Positions 41,539 to 50,594 of a stretch of 64,000 bases of DNA are shown one piece after another (positions within the stretch are counted from its first letter, which is position 1; each line of letters starts with the position of its first letter). The notes beneath the pieces are model-generated. The model worked only from the letters and a program-made list of their open reading frames with translations. It was not told the origin of the DNA and made no database searches. The translations under genes were made by a program, and so were the position numbers. The DNA is from a virus. The stretch covers positions 186,001 to 250,000 of IMG/VR virus record IMGVR_UViG_3300032236_000747. One strand, written 5' to 3'.

Positions 41539-43125
41539 ATGGCAAATAACTCCCCTGGTAACTTAGTCAAGACAGCCCACAGTAGACAAAGATATACTGA
41601 GCAGGATATCTTAGATCTTGAAAAATGCATGGATCCTATCAACGGTCCACATCATTTTCTTGATAACTTTTTCTACATTCAGCATCCCACAAAAGGTAGA
41701 TTGTTGTACGAGGCATTTGACTATCAACGTAGATTGATTGACAGTTATCACCAACATCGTTTCAATGTAAACTTATTACCTCGTCAAACAGGTAAGACGA
41801 CTACAGCAGCAGGATATTTGCTGTGGTACGCAATGTTTGTACCAGACGCAACTATTCTTATCGCAGCGCACAAATATACAGGTGCTCAAGAAATTATGAG
41901 TCGTATACGTTTTGCCTACGAACTATGCCCTGATCATATACGTTGCGGTGTTACAAGTTATAACAAACAAAGTATTGAGTTTGACAACGGTTCACGTATT
42001 ATCGCACAAACAACCACTGAAACAACTGGTCGTGGTTTGTCACTATCATTGCTGTATGCTGACGAATTTGCCTTCGTTCCGCCTAACGTAGCCACTGAGT
42101 TCTGGACATCTATTTCACCTACACTTGCTACAGGCGGTAAAGCGATTATTACTTCAACTCCTAACAGCGACGAAGATCAGTTTGCTACTATTTGGAAAGA
42201 AGCCAACAAACGCATTGACGAGTACGGTAATACACAAGAAGTCGGTCGTAACGGATTCTTTCCATTTAAGGCTCATTGGAGAGAACATCCTGATCGCAAC
42301 GACGAATGGGCAGCAGAAGAAAGATCGCGTATTGGTGAAGAAAGATTCCGTCGTGAACACGATTGCGAGTTCTTGGTATTTGATGAAACACTTATTAACA
42401 GTATATGCCTGGCAGAACTAGAAGGTGAAGAGCCATTGATAAAGATGGGTCAGGTACGTTGGTACAAAGATATTAATCCTGCCTCTACTTATGTAGTAGC
42501 ACACGATCCTAGCCTAGGCACCGGTGGTAACTACGCAGGTATAGAAATATTTGAACTACCTAGCCTAGAACAGGTCGGAGAGTGGCAACATAATCTCACA
42601 CCTATTCAACAGCAGGTTAAGGTGCTTAGAGAGATATGTAAGTACATAGATAACAAATGTCTAGAAGGCGGCAGAAACTCTACTATATATTTTAGTGTAG
42701 AAAATAATACCGTGGGAGAAGCAGCTCTAGTTGCCATTAACGAAATGGGAGAAGAAAGTATCCCGGGAATGTTTTTAAGTGAGCCTATGAAGAAAGGACA
42801 TGTGCGCCGTTTCCGCAGAGGCTTTAATACTACACACAACAGTAAAATATCCGCCTGTGCTAAAGCTAAACAGCTCATAGAGCAGCGCAAAATGAAGATT
42901 AATAGTAAGAGCTTGATCTCTGAACTTAAGACGTTTGTAGCGGCAGGTATTACATTTAAGGCCAAAGATCAACAATACGACGACCTAGTTTCTGCTCTAT
43001 TATTAGCAGTACGTATGATCGTTATGTTAGGTGATTGGGATCCTGTTATCTACAACAAGATGATAGAAGACGCCAAAATGGATGACTACGAAATGCCCAT
43101 GCCTATCTACGTCAGCAATTTTTAA
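41539..43125 (+). CDS. 17: gp17-like large terminase subunit
   Basis: A 528-residue packaging motor. The N-terminal ATPase has Walker A LLPRQTGKTTTA (about 78-89) and Walker B SLLYADEFAFV (~170-180), with coupling motif IITSTPNSDED (~200). The C-terminal RNase-H-like nuclease has VVAHDPSLGTGG (~318-329), YFSVENNTVGEAAL and DDLVSALLLAVRM (~480-492), the three acidic positions of the headful nuclease. It is shorter than T4 gp17 (610). Expressed from a late-type box 5 nt upstream, between a terminator and the start. Confidence 0.95.
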   Translation: MANNSPGNLVKTAHSRQRYTEQDILDLEKCMDPINGPHHFLDNFFYIQHPTKGRLLYEAFDYQRRLIDSYHQHRFNVNLLPRQTGKTTTAAGYLLWYAMFVPDATILIAAHKYTGAQEIMSRIRFAYELCPDHIRCGVTSYNKQSIEFDNGSRIIAQTTTETTGRGLSLSLLYADEFAFVPPNVATEFWTSISPTLATGGKAIITSTPNSDEDQFATIWKEANKRIDEYGNTQEVGRNGFFPFKAHWREHPDRNDEWAAEERSRIGEERFRREHDCEFLVFDETLINSICLAELEGEEPLIKMGQVRWYKDINPASTYVVAHDPSLGTGGNYAGIEIFELPSLEQVGEWQHNLTPIQQQVKVLREICKYIDNKCLEGGRNSTIYFSVENNTVGEAALVAINEMGEESIPGMFLSEPMKKGHVRRFRRGFNTTHNSKISACAKAKQLIEQRKMKINSKSLISELKTFVAAGITFKAKDQQYDDLVSALLLAVRMIVMLGDWDPVIYNKMIEDAKMDDYEMPMPIYVSNF

Positions 43126-43131
43126 TAAATA
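43126..43131 (+). promoter_or_regulatory. Late-type box, leaderless class
   Basis: TAAATA overlapping the gp17 stop region, ending exactly 5 nt before the ATG at 43137. Confidence 0.58.
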
Positions 43132-43136
43132 TAGCT

Positions 43137-45002
43137 ATGAAAACTATTGAAATAATCAGTCAAGATTTATTCGACAAAATACGCAGTCGCTTTGAAAATC
43201 TCCAAATGGGAGACGAACAAGGCGAAGTTACCATGGATCCTAGACAAGCTAGATTCTACGATTTTGATTTTACTGTTGAAGGTAAAGATCTAGGAAGAGT
43301 TAGTATTAGCATCAACGAGCTAGGAACACTTAAAATGTTTTATGGTAAAAGCATTTTAGAAGATGTTGATCCAGTTGGTAGAGATTATTGGTACGACTTT
43401 TTACGTGAGATGCGTAGTTTTGCTATGCGTAGATTGTTAAGATTTGATACCAGGGATATCACTAAATCAAACCTTAACAAAGATGATTTTCAATACTTGG
43501 CCGGCAAAGGCAACAAGGAAAACGGAATGAACGAATCAGCAAAATTTACAGGCGGAAAAATGACCAGTCATAGAGTACTAGAAAGAACTAAACTAGTCGT
43601 TAAACACAAAAAGGGAATCGAAGACGAAAGTTTTGGAGCTCGTAGCCGTAGTGCAAATATTGCTGCTATCTTTGTAGAAAACGAAGAAGGTGAAAGATTT
43701 AAGTATCCATTCATTCATATTGCAGGTGCCAAGGCAATGCAACGCCATGTAGCCAACGGTGGCCGACCGTATGATGAAAAAGGCAACGCCATTATTGATA
43801 TGAGCAGTAAGATTGCTCAACTAAGTGCGTTCCATCGCCACATGGGTAGACACGATGGCATGAACTCAGAGGTAAATGAGATTGCTAGCAAGACAACTTC
43901 TAAGTTAGAAAACCTAAGACACCAGTTACATTCTCTACACGGCCAGCGCGGCTACGAAGCATGGGCAGAAAGTTTCGATCCTGTTTCAACAATGCAAGGC
44001 ACTGTAGAAATGGACCAAGCTACCATGGAAAACTATAAATCTGCGTTCACAGTTAGTAGTTTTAAAGAAGACCTAGCTCAATATTTTCCATTAATACACA
44101 GCATCATGCAAGAAGCCGGAACTGTTGATCTAGAAGAATATGTTAAAGAAGGTACTACCTGCAAGGTGTGTAAAGAAGATCCGTGTTCATGTGATGACGA
44201 ATCTGTAAAAGAAAACGAGTTCGATATTTTCCGTAAGTGGACAGAATCTGTTGCTGAAGGAAGTTTAGAACCGGATACATTGGGCGAGCTTGTTGAACTA
44301 CTAGGCAGCGGACAAATTGCGCAAGTAGGCGTTGATGCTACAAGCACAGTCGAAGCATTGAATGGTATCGGAATTCAAGATGAGGATCTTCAAAACGAAC
44401 TTGAAGAACTTGCTAAACAAACTAACGGAACAGGTAATCCACAACACGCCATTCTAGCATGGTTGGAAAAAGTTGATCCAGAAGCTGCTGCTGAAATAGC
44501 ACAAAGTTCACAACAAGAACAACCGGCTCAACCTGCACCTGCTCCCCAACAACAACTAGTTCCTCAGCCTGCAGTACAAGAAGAGGAAGAAAATGAAGAT
44601 GAAGTTCACGGCCAAGAAGACGGCGGGCAAGAACAACCATCAATGCAAGACCTAGCACAATGGTTAGGTGCTTTCTATAATAAAGATTGGAAAGAGCAAG
44701 GATTCAACGGACCATGGCGTAAGGGTGTTACCGAACTAGGTATTATGGCCGAAAAGGAGTTCGGCGATCAATACGGCCATTTGGTAAAAGAACTCATGAG
44801 TCTTAAAGATGGTGAAACCAGACTTGAGCGTGTAACTCGTAAGAGCCACGAACGCAAGAAAGAAATGGAAAGTGGCGAAAGTGTTCTTAATAGATCAAAC
44901 GAACCAAAGATGGCTTCTGCACTACGCAAAGGACAGAACGTAGGCATGGCCGAAGATGAGCATTTTGAAGCCATTTTACGTCTTTCAGGATTGGCAAAAT
45001 AA
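43137..45002 (+). CDS. Large conserved protein with a CxxC metal motif, function unknown
   Basis: A 621-residue protein starting MKTIEIISQDLFDKIRSRFE; the first ~125 residues (RFYDFDFTVEGKDLGRVSIS, YDFLREMRSFAMRRLLRFDT) form the best-conserved-looking domain and I recognise the type from aquatic T4-like phages. Near residues 342-352 there is CKVCKEDPCSCDDE, a likely zinc knuckle. Residues ~455-500 are Gln/Pro/Glu-rich. The last ~110 residues include LAQWLGAFYNKDWKEQGFNG and a Lys/Arg-rich helix. Position between gp17 and gp32 bridges packaging and replication; no enzyme motif is visible. Confidence 0.7.
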   Translation: MKTIEIISQDLFDKIRSRFENLQMGDEQGEVTMDPRQARFYDFDFTVEGKDLGRVSISINELGTLKMFYGKSILEDVDPVGRDYWYDFLREMRSFAMRRLLRFDTRDITKSNLNKDDFQYLAGKGNKENGMNESAKFTGGKMTSHRVLERTKLVVKHKKGIEDESFGARSRSANIAAIFVENEEGERFKYPFIHIAGAKAMQRHVANGGRPYDEKGNAIIDMSSKIAQLSAFHRHMGRHDGMNSEVNEIASKTTSKLENLRHQLHSLHGQRGYEAWAESFDPVSTMQGTVEMDQATMENYKSAFTVSSFKEDLAQYFPLIHSIMQEAGTVDLEEYVKEGTTCKVCKEDPCSCDDESVKENEFDIFRKWTESVAEGSLEPDTLGELVELLGSGQIAQVGVDATSTVEALNGIGIQDEDLQNELEELAKQTNGTGNPQHAILAWLEKVDPEAAAEIAQSSQQEQPAQPAPAPQQQLVPQPAVQEEEENEDEVHGQEDGGQEQPSMQDLAQWLGAFYNKDWKEQGFNGPWRKGVTELGIMAEKEFGDQYGHLVKELMSLKDGETRLERVTRKSHERKKEMESGESVLNRSNEPKMASALRKGQNVGMAEDEHFEAILRLSGLAK

Positions 45003-45032
45003 ACCATATTATAACCCCCTTTTAGGTTGTAA

Positions 45033-45040
45033 GTATAAAT
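45033..45040 (+). promoter_or_regulatory. TATAAATA box upstream of the gene 32 terminator hairpin
   Basis: A perfect late-type octamer 95 nt before the gene 32 ATG, with a strong hairpin between. If active it would make a transcript with a structured leader; the sequence alone does not show that it is used. Confidence 0.4.
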
Positions 45041-45043
45041 AAA

Positions 45044-45081
45044 AGTGCGTATAGTTAACTATATGCACTTTTTCTTTTTAG
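45044..45081 (+). terminator. Intrinsic terminator before gene 32
   Basis: AGTGC-G-TATAGTTAACTATA-T-GCACT, an almost perfect 26-nt palindrome, followed by TTTTCTTTTT. A TATAAATA box (45033-45040) lies just before it, so a late start here would be cut off at once; the gene 32 leader of ~60 nt follows. Confidence 0.82.
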
Positions 45082-45135
45082 TCAGTGGGCTTTAAAGGAA
45101 TGGCACATAAAATACAACATTAAGGAAAAAACATT

Positions 45136-46122
45136 ATGGCAACTTTAGCAGAAATCAGAGCAAAACTACAAGCATCTTCACAACAAAACCAAGGCTCGGG
45201 TGGTGGAGACAACGCAATATTTCCACACTGGAACATTCAAGAAGGCGCTAACGCAACGATTAGATTCCTCCCAGATGCGGACCCAAACAACACATTCTTC
45301 TGGATCGAACGTAACATGATCAAGTTACCTTTCGCCGGTGTGAAAGGTGATACAGCTTCTAAGAAAGTCGAAGTACAAGTTCCTTGTATGGAGATGTGGG
45401 GTGAATCATGTCCAATCTTAACTGAGGTACGTCCTTGGTTTAAAGATAAGAGCATGGAAGAGTTGGGTCGTAGATATTGGAAAAAGAAAAGCTATCTATT
45501 CCAAGGATTTGTAGTTAGTACAGATCTAAAAGAAGATAAGCAACCAGAAAATCCAATCCGCCGCTTTATCATGAGCAGCCAGATTTTCAACATCATCAAG
45601 GCAGCATTGTTGGATCCAGACTTTGCTGAGCTTCCAACAGACTACGTTCGTGGTACTGACTTTAAAATCACAAAAACAACAAAAGGTGGTTATGCTGACT
45701 ACTCTACTTCAAACTGGGCTCGTCGTGAACGTGCTTTAGATGAAAATGAGTTGGCTGCTATTAAGCAACATGACTTGTTTAACCTGAAAGACTTTTTGCC
45801 TAAGAAACCAGGTGAAGTTGAACTCAAGGTTATGATGGAAATGTTTGAAGCAAGCGTTAACGGTGATGCGTTTGACATGGAACGTTGGGGTCAATACTTT
45901 AAGCCAAACGGCTATAAGGCACAAGGTAACGCAACGCCAGTAGCAAGCACACCAGCATCTACACCAGTAGCAAGCACACCAGTAGAACCTGATGAGCAAG
46001 ATGACGAACCGGCAAGTACTCCAGCATCAACACCGACACCAGCGGCATCAACAGGTGACGCAGGCAGTCGTGCTCAAGATATCTTGAACATGATTCGTAC
46101 ACGTAAGCAACAATCGGAATAA
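45136..46122 (+). CDS. 32: gp32-like single-stranded DNA-binding protein
   Basis: A 328-residue homologue of T4 gp32. The basic N-terminus (MATLAEIRAKLQASSQQNQG) is the self-association part; the OB-fold core has FPHWNIQEGANATIRFLPD, FFWIERNMIKLPF, VPCMEMWGESCPI, RRYWKKKSYLFQGFV and NPIRRFIMSSQIFNIIK. T4 binds zinc through one His and three Cys in this core; only two cysteines (C83 and C91) are seen here, so the site looks incomplete. The C-terminal tail has a PVASTPASTP repeat region with DEQDDEP, replacing the acidic tail of T4. TAAGGA precedes the ATG. Confidence 0.9.
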   Translation: MATLAEIRAKLQASSQQNQGSGGGDNAIFPHWNIQEGANATIRFLPDADPNNTFFWIERNMIKLPFAGVKGDTASKKVEVQVPCMEMWGESCPILTEVRPWFKDKSMEELGRRYWKKKSYLFQGFVVSTDLKEDKQPENPIRRFIMSSQIFNIIKAALLDPDFAELPTDYVRGTDFKITKTTKGGYADYSTSNWARRERALDENELAAIKQHDLFNLKDFLPKKPGEVELKVMMEMFEASVNGDAFDMERWGQYFKPNGYKAQGNATPVASTPASTPVASTPVEPDEQDDEPASTPASTPTPAASTGDAGSRAQDILNMIRTRKQQSE

Positions 46123-46133
46123 GGGGATAGACT

Positions 46134-47210
46134 ATGGCAAAGGCCTTCGATATTTCGAAGTTCCGCAAGTCTATCACTAAATCTATTGATGGCTTGGGAA
46201 TAGGGTTTAATGACCCAACCGATTGGATTTCAACCGGTAACTATGCCCTTAACTATCTTATCTCAGGGGACTTCTTCAAAGGAGTCCCTTTGGGAAAAGT
46301 AACAGTTTTTGCTGGCGAATCTGGTGCAGGTAAGAGTTATATCTGTTCAGGTAACATTATCAAAGCCGCACAAGAACAGGGCATTTATGTTATTCTTGTC
46401 GACAGCGAAAATGCTCTTGATCAGAAATGGCTTGAAGATCTCGGTGTTGATACAAGTGATGAAAAGCTTCTAAAACTTAACATGGCTATGATCGACGATG
46501 TAGCTAAAACTATTTCCGAGTTTATGAAAGAATACAAAGTTATGCCAGAGGAATCGCGTCCTAAGGTGTTATTTGTAATCGACAGCTTGGGTATGTTGTT
46601 GACTCCAACTGACGTTAATCAGTTTGAAGCAGGTGAAATGAAAGGTGACATGGGCCGTAAGCCTAAAGCACTTACATCACTTGTTCGTAACTGTGTAAAC
46701 ATGTTTGGTTCGTGGAACGTAGGTATGGTTTGTACAAATCACACATACGCAAGTCAAGATATGTTTGATCCAGATGATAAGATTAGCGGTGGACAAGGAT
46801 TCATTTATGCTAGCTCTATTGTAGTTGCTATGCGTAAGTTAAAACTTAAAACAGACGCAGATGGCAATAAAACATCAACTGTAAACGGTATTCGTAGTGC
46901 TTGTAAGATTATGAAAACTCGTTATGCTAAGCCATTTGAAAGTGTACAAGTTGAGATTCCATATACAACAGGTATGAGCCCGCACAGCGGATTGGTTGAT
47001 TTGTTTGAAGCTAAAGGTATGCTAACTAAAGAAGGTAATAGCCTTGTTTACACAACATCCGATGGCGAGATTATTAAGCAGTTCCGCAAGGCTTGGGAAA
47101 AGAATGAAAAAGATGGTTTAACAATCATGATGGCTGACATTTCCAAGAACGGAGAAAAACCTGAAGTTCTAGTAGTAACAGAAGATAGTGAGGAAACACA
47201 AAATGGATGA
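46134..47210 (+). CDS. uvsX: UvsX recombinase (RecA-like)
   Basis: A 358-residue RecA/Rad51-family recombinase. Walker A GESGAGKS at about 61-68, ILVDSENALDQKWL, Walker B VLFVIDSLGMLLTP (~144-157) and KISGGQGFIYASSIVVAMR are typical of T4-like UvsX. It coats ssDNA with the help of UvsY and drives strand invasion for recombination-dependent replication. GGGGAT lies before the ATG, 11 nt after gene 32. Confidence 0.95.
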   Translation: MAKAFDISKFRKSITKSIDGLGIGFNDPTDWISTGNYALNYLISGDFFKGVPLGKVTVFAGESGAGKSYICSGNIIKAAQEQGIYVILVDSENALDQKWLEDLGVDTSDEKLLKLNMAMIDDVAKTISEFMKEYKVMPEESRPKVLFVIDSLGMLLTPTDVNQFEAGEMKGDMGRKPKALTSLVRNCVNMFGSWNVGMVCTNHTYASQDMFDPDDKISGGQGFIYASSIVVAMRKLKLKTDADGNKTSTVNGIRSACKIMKTRYAKPFESVQVEIPYTTGMSPHSGLVDLFEAKGMLTKEGNSLVYTTSDGEIIKQFRKAWEKNEKDGLTIMMADISKNGEKPEVLVVTEDSEETQNG

Positions 47211-47451
47211 AGCATTGATTATGGAAATATGGGATACATTCAAAGAATATATCTCTGACAAAAATAAGGATATGGCTGCAACTCAATACGTAGATTACCT
47301 TCTAGGTAAAGATGTTGAAACTAGTATTCTTGAAGGACTTGTTGGTTATGACAGTCATTTAGACGATGCTATTAAACAAGCATTAGCAGATGAAGGTTAT
47401 GAAGACATCAGTGACGACGAAGAACACTATATCGACGACGAGGACTATTAA
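47203..47451 (+). CDS. Small acidic conserved protein between uvsX and uvsY
   Basis: An 82-residue acidic protein (MDEALIMEIWDTFKEYISDK ... SDDEEHYIDDEDY). The ATG at 47203 is preferred over an in-frame GTG at 47188 because GAGG lies 9 nt upstream of it. It overlaps the end of uvsX by 8 nt and uvsY by 1 nt (TAATG). I recognise it as a companion of uvsX in aquatic T4-like phages; function unknown. Confidence 0.75.
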   Translation: MDEALIMEIWDTFKEYISDKNKDMAATQYVDYLLGKDVETSILEGLVGYDSHLDDAIKQALADEGYEDISDDEEHYIDDEDY

Positions 47452-47909
47452 TGTCGCAATGGTATGCCAAGGTTAGCCAGGACATATCACATTTACCCGC
47501 TTGTATCGATTACTTCTACAAAGAGTTAACCGATGCTAGGTCTGAGATTAAGATTTATGGTGTTATCGAAAAAGCCAGTGCGTCATTGCCCGGAATAGTT
47601 GAACATCGTTTTAACCAGCTTCAAGAAATTGAAGCTGTGTTAGAATATCTTAACATCGAACTACGGCGTGTACGTTCTAAGACCTTTAAAAAATATCTCG
47701 AAAACTATCAACGTTCTCTTAGTTCACGCGATGTTGAAAAATATGTCGACGGTGAAGCAGATGTTGTTGATATGGAAAAGATTATCAACGAGTTTGCGCT
47801 TTTGCGCAATCAATGGTTAGGTATTGTCAAAGGCCTTGACATTAAACAATGGCAACTTTCAAATATTATTAAACTACGGGCTGCGGGACTAGACGACGCA
47901 TCACTATAA
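47451..47909 (+). CDS. uvsY: UvsY-like recombination mediator
   Basis: A 152-residue all-helical protein. RSKTFKKYLENYQRSLSSRD, VEKYVDGEADVVDMEKIINE and LLRNQWLGIVKGLDIKQWQL follow the order of T4 UvsY segments (ARLDYYSGRGD..., KTVLSADKDVLKVDT, and a C-terminal helix). UvsY loads UvsX onto gp32-covered ssDNA. Similarity to T4 itself is weak; the call rests on helix pattern, size and place between uvsX and uvsW. Confidence 0.72.
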   Translation: MSQWYAKVSQDISHLPACIDYFYKELTDARSEIKIYGVIEKASASLPGIVEHRFNQLQEIEAVLEYLNIELRRVRSKTFKKYLENYQRSLSSRDVEKYVDGEADVVDMEKIINEFALLRNQWLGIVKGLDIKQWQLSNIIKLRAAGLDDASL

Positions 47910-49144
47910 TGTATATAGAAGACATTCTTAGCAAACTAGTTGGGCATCACGCCATCTTTCATACTCAATATCCTCCTAAATTTCTTAGTCCTAATGAACT
48001 TGGGTTACTAACTAGTTTTGTATCACAAATAGAGAATCTCAACGGTCTAAGTGAAAAGCAGGCAACCATAGCTGAACGTATATTGAGAAGCAGATGCTTG
48101 GAAGTGTCGGCGTATATTGCTGTTGACATACTCAAATACCTAGAAAATCCTAGATATAGACTAGCTAGAAAAATGTTTAGTAAAAATAAAACAGCAAAAC
48201 TAGTAACAGAGGCCAACGGAGTTAAACAAATCGCCTTGTCGTTCCCCTACGACGAAGAACTTGTTCTTTCAATCAAAGCCAAGAAGGCAGACCTGTTTTC
48301 GAAGAAAAATCTCCCAGGTAGAAAAACTATATTATGGGACCCGGAAACTAGATCTTGGAAATTTGGCCTATACGAAGACCTCATTAGTTGGCTGAATCAA
48401 ACTCTTATCAATAGAGGATTTACTTTTGATGAAGATTTACAGACATATATGTCTGCCGTTAAAGAAATAGAAGAAAATGTAGAAAAACACATACCTATGG
48501 TAGTGTTCGAAGACAACGAATTCAAATATATTAACGTGCATAAAAATATTCCTCAACCCGTTAGTACACATTTGTTAGAAGTATTGTTTGAGGCGAGAAA
48601 ATACGGAATCAATACATGGGATGAACACATTGACCAAGCATTGAAAGACAAAATGATTGGAAAATTGTCTAGACATGTATTAGTTGACAGTGATTTCTTA
48701 AGGCATGATAAAGTTGCCAAGATAAATCCTAATGATTTTACGTTTTCCGACTTTGAAGATATAATAAAATATAATGATGCTGCGGTTATTGTTATCCCAG
48801 GTGGGGCTGAACTCGAATCCATGCGTTACTGCTACCAGCAACTGAAAAATTTAGGGTACACTAGTGAACAACTGGCGGCAATGTTTAGAGTAGACGGAGA
48901 AAAGGGAAAAGCGGCCAATGATTTTATCAAAGAAAACTACCTCAATAATCCTATCTCTGAAAAAGTAAAAATTTATTTTGTTAGTCAGAAGTATCCTAAG
49001 CCTATGATCAAGAATAAAGTAAAAGTTGGTACTGTGATAACCTTGGGAAATACAAATCCACACAATACGTTGAGAAATTTCATCAATAATCATAACACTG
49101 TATTTTCCTATGACCTAAAAAAAGAAAAAAATGGCAACCTGTAA
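47909..49144 (+). CDS. HARP-like / pseudo-helicase companion of UvsW
   Basis: A 411-residue protein. Residues ~105-170 include LPGRKTILWDPETRSWKFGL, which resembles the HARP motif (W-D-P-E-T-xx-W) of SMARCAL1-type annealing helicases. The C-terminal half (AAVIVIPGGAELESMRYCYQ, LGYTSEQLAAMFRV, KIYFVSQKYPKPMI) has the alternating strand/helix order of the second RecA-like lobe of a helicase but lacks Walker A and DExH motifs. It may guide UvsW or stand in for part of a remodelling complex; this is inference. It overlaps uvsW by 14 nt. Confidence 0.6.
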   Translation: MYIEDILSKLVGHHAIFHTQYPPKFLSPNELGLLTSFVSQIENLNGLSEKQATIAERILRSRCLEVSAYIAVDILKYLENPRYRLARKMFSKNKTAKLVTEANGVKQIALSFPYDEELVLSIKAKKADLFSKKNLPGRKTILWDPETRSWKFGLYEDLISWLNQTLINRGFTFDEDLQTYMSAVKEIEENVEKHIPMVVFEDNEFKYINVHKNIPQPVSTHLLEVLFEARKYGINTWDEHIDQALKDKMIGKLSRHVLVDSDFLRHDKVAKINPNDFTFSDFEDIIKYNDAAVIVIPGGAELESMRYCYQQLKNLGYTSEQLAAMFRVDGEKGKAANDFIKENYLNNPISEKVKIYFVSQKYPKPMIKNKVKVGTVITLGNTNPHNTLRNFINNHNTVFSYDLKKEKNGNL

Positions 49145-50594
49145 AGTTATAATAAAAGATGAAGTAAACGTTAAGATAGAAAATTTAGATCTTGACACAC
49201 GAAAGGCATTGGTTAAGAAATTTAAGTACGAAGACCCAACAGCACGCTATCGTCCGGCCTATAAATTGGGTCGATGGGACGGATCTATCCCATTTTTTGG
49301 TCTAGGAGGAACTACCTATCTTTCATTGATTGAGCGAGTCCTTGAAGAATTAGAAAATAGACATTATTACATTGAGATCGAAGATCTGCGAGTTAGCCCG
49401 GTCCTGGAATTTCCTGAAATTTCTGAGGATTTTTGGGGTGATGCAACGTGGCCAGAAGGGCATCGTTTCGCCGGCGAAAAGATTAGACTGCGTGATGACC
49501 AAGTTGAAGTAGTTAACATCTTTTTACGTAATCCACAAAGCATACAAGAGATTGCTACTGGTTTTGGCAAGACCATTACCACCGCAACTTTGGCGAAAAT
49601 TTGTGAAAAATACGGTCGTACAGTAACCATTGTTCCTAACAAAAGTTTAGTTGAACAAACTGAGGAAGATTTTGTTAACGTAGGTTTAGACGTAGGTGTT
49701 TATTATGGAGATAGGAAACAACTCAACAAAACACACACAATCTGTACTTGGCAAAGTCTCAATATTTTAGACAAAAATAGCAAAAATGCCTCAGAAAATG
49801 AGGAAATTTTAACCCTGGCAGAATTGCTTGATGGAGTTAAATGTGTAATGGTTGACGAAGTACACATGGCTAAGGCAGAAGTTCTAAAAAAGCTAATGAC
49901 ACACAACTTAGCCAATACTCCTATTCGCTGGGGATTAACAGGAACCATTCCAAAACAGGATTTTGAGGTGGAAACTATTAAAGCAAGCATTGGAGATATT
50001 GTAAATCATGTCAAGGCTCACACATTACAAGAAGCAGGTGTATTAAGTCAATGTCACGTTAATATTGTTCAAACAGCCGAGTGGAAAGAGTTTGGCAGCT
50101 ATCCTGAAGAGTTAAAATATATCGTCACAGATGAGAAAAGAATGAAGTATGTTAGCAACCTTATCGACGAAATATCTAAAACAGGTAATACACTAGTATT
50201 GGTTGACAGAATAGAGACAGGGCGTATAATAACAAGTAATATAGAGGATAGTGTTTTTGTTTCAGGTGAAGTAAAGACAACGAAACGCAAAGAAGAATAT
50301 GACGAAATTAAAACATCTGATAACAAGATTATTGTGGCGACTTACGGTGTGGCCGCTGTGGGTATTAATATTCCAAGGATTTTTAATTTGGTTCTTCTTG
50401 AACCCGGAAAGAGCTTTGTACGAGTTATACAAAGTATTGGGCGAGGTATTAGAAAGGCAGATGACAAAGACTTTGTCCAAATCTGGGACATAACTGCTGG
50501 TACAAAATATGCCAAGAGACACCTCACTGATAGAAAGAAATTTTATCGAGAAGCACACTATCCTTTTACGATAGAAAAGACAAAATACATATAA
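49131..50594 (+). CDS. uvsW: UvsW helicase
   Basis: A 487-residue superfamily 2 helicase. The N-terminal ~110 residues contain the UvsW-specific domain with the LGRWDGSIPFF loop. Motif I ATGFGKT (~142), motif II VDEVHMAK (~241), motif III LTGTIP (~268) and motif VI QSIGRGIRKAD (~432) are intact. In T4, UvsW unwinds R-loops and branched DNA and shifts replication from origin to recombination start. It sits in the uvsX-uvsY-HARP-uvsW unit and its stop overlaps the next start (TAATG). Confidence 0.93.
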   Translation: MATCKVIIKDEVNVKIENLDLDTRKALVKKFKYEDPTARYRPAYKLGRWDGSIPFFGLGGTTYLSLIERVLEELENRHYYIEIEDLRVSPVLEFPEISEDFWGDATWPEGHRFAGEKIRLRDDQVEVVNIFLRNPQSIQEIATGFGKTITTATLAKICEKYGRTVTIVPNKSLVEQTEEDFVNVGLDVGVYYGDRKQLNKTHTICTWQSLNILDKNSKNASENEEILTLAELLDGVKCVMVDEVHMAKAEVLKKLMTHNLANTPIRWGLTGTIPKQDFEVETIKASIGDIVNHVKAHTLQEAGVLSQCHVNIVQTAEWKEFGSYPEELKYIVTDEKRMKYVSNLIDEISKTGNTLVLVDRIETGRIITSNIEDSVFVSGEVKTTKRKEEYDEIKTSDNKIIVATYGVAAVGINIPRIFNLVLLEPGKSFVRVIQSIGRGIRKADDKDFVQIWDITAGTKYAKRHLTDRKKFYREAHYPFTIEKTKYI

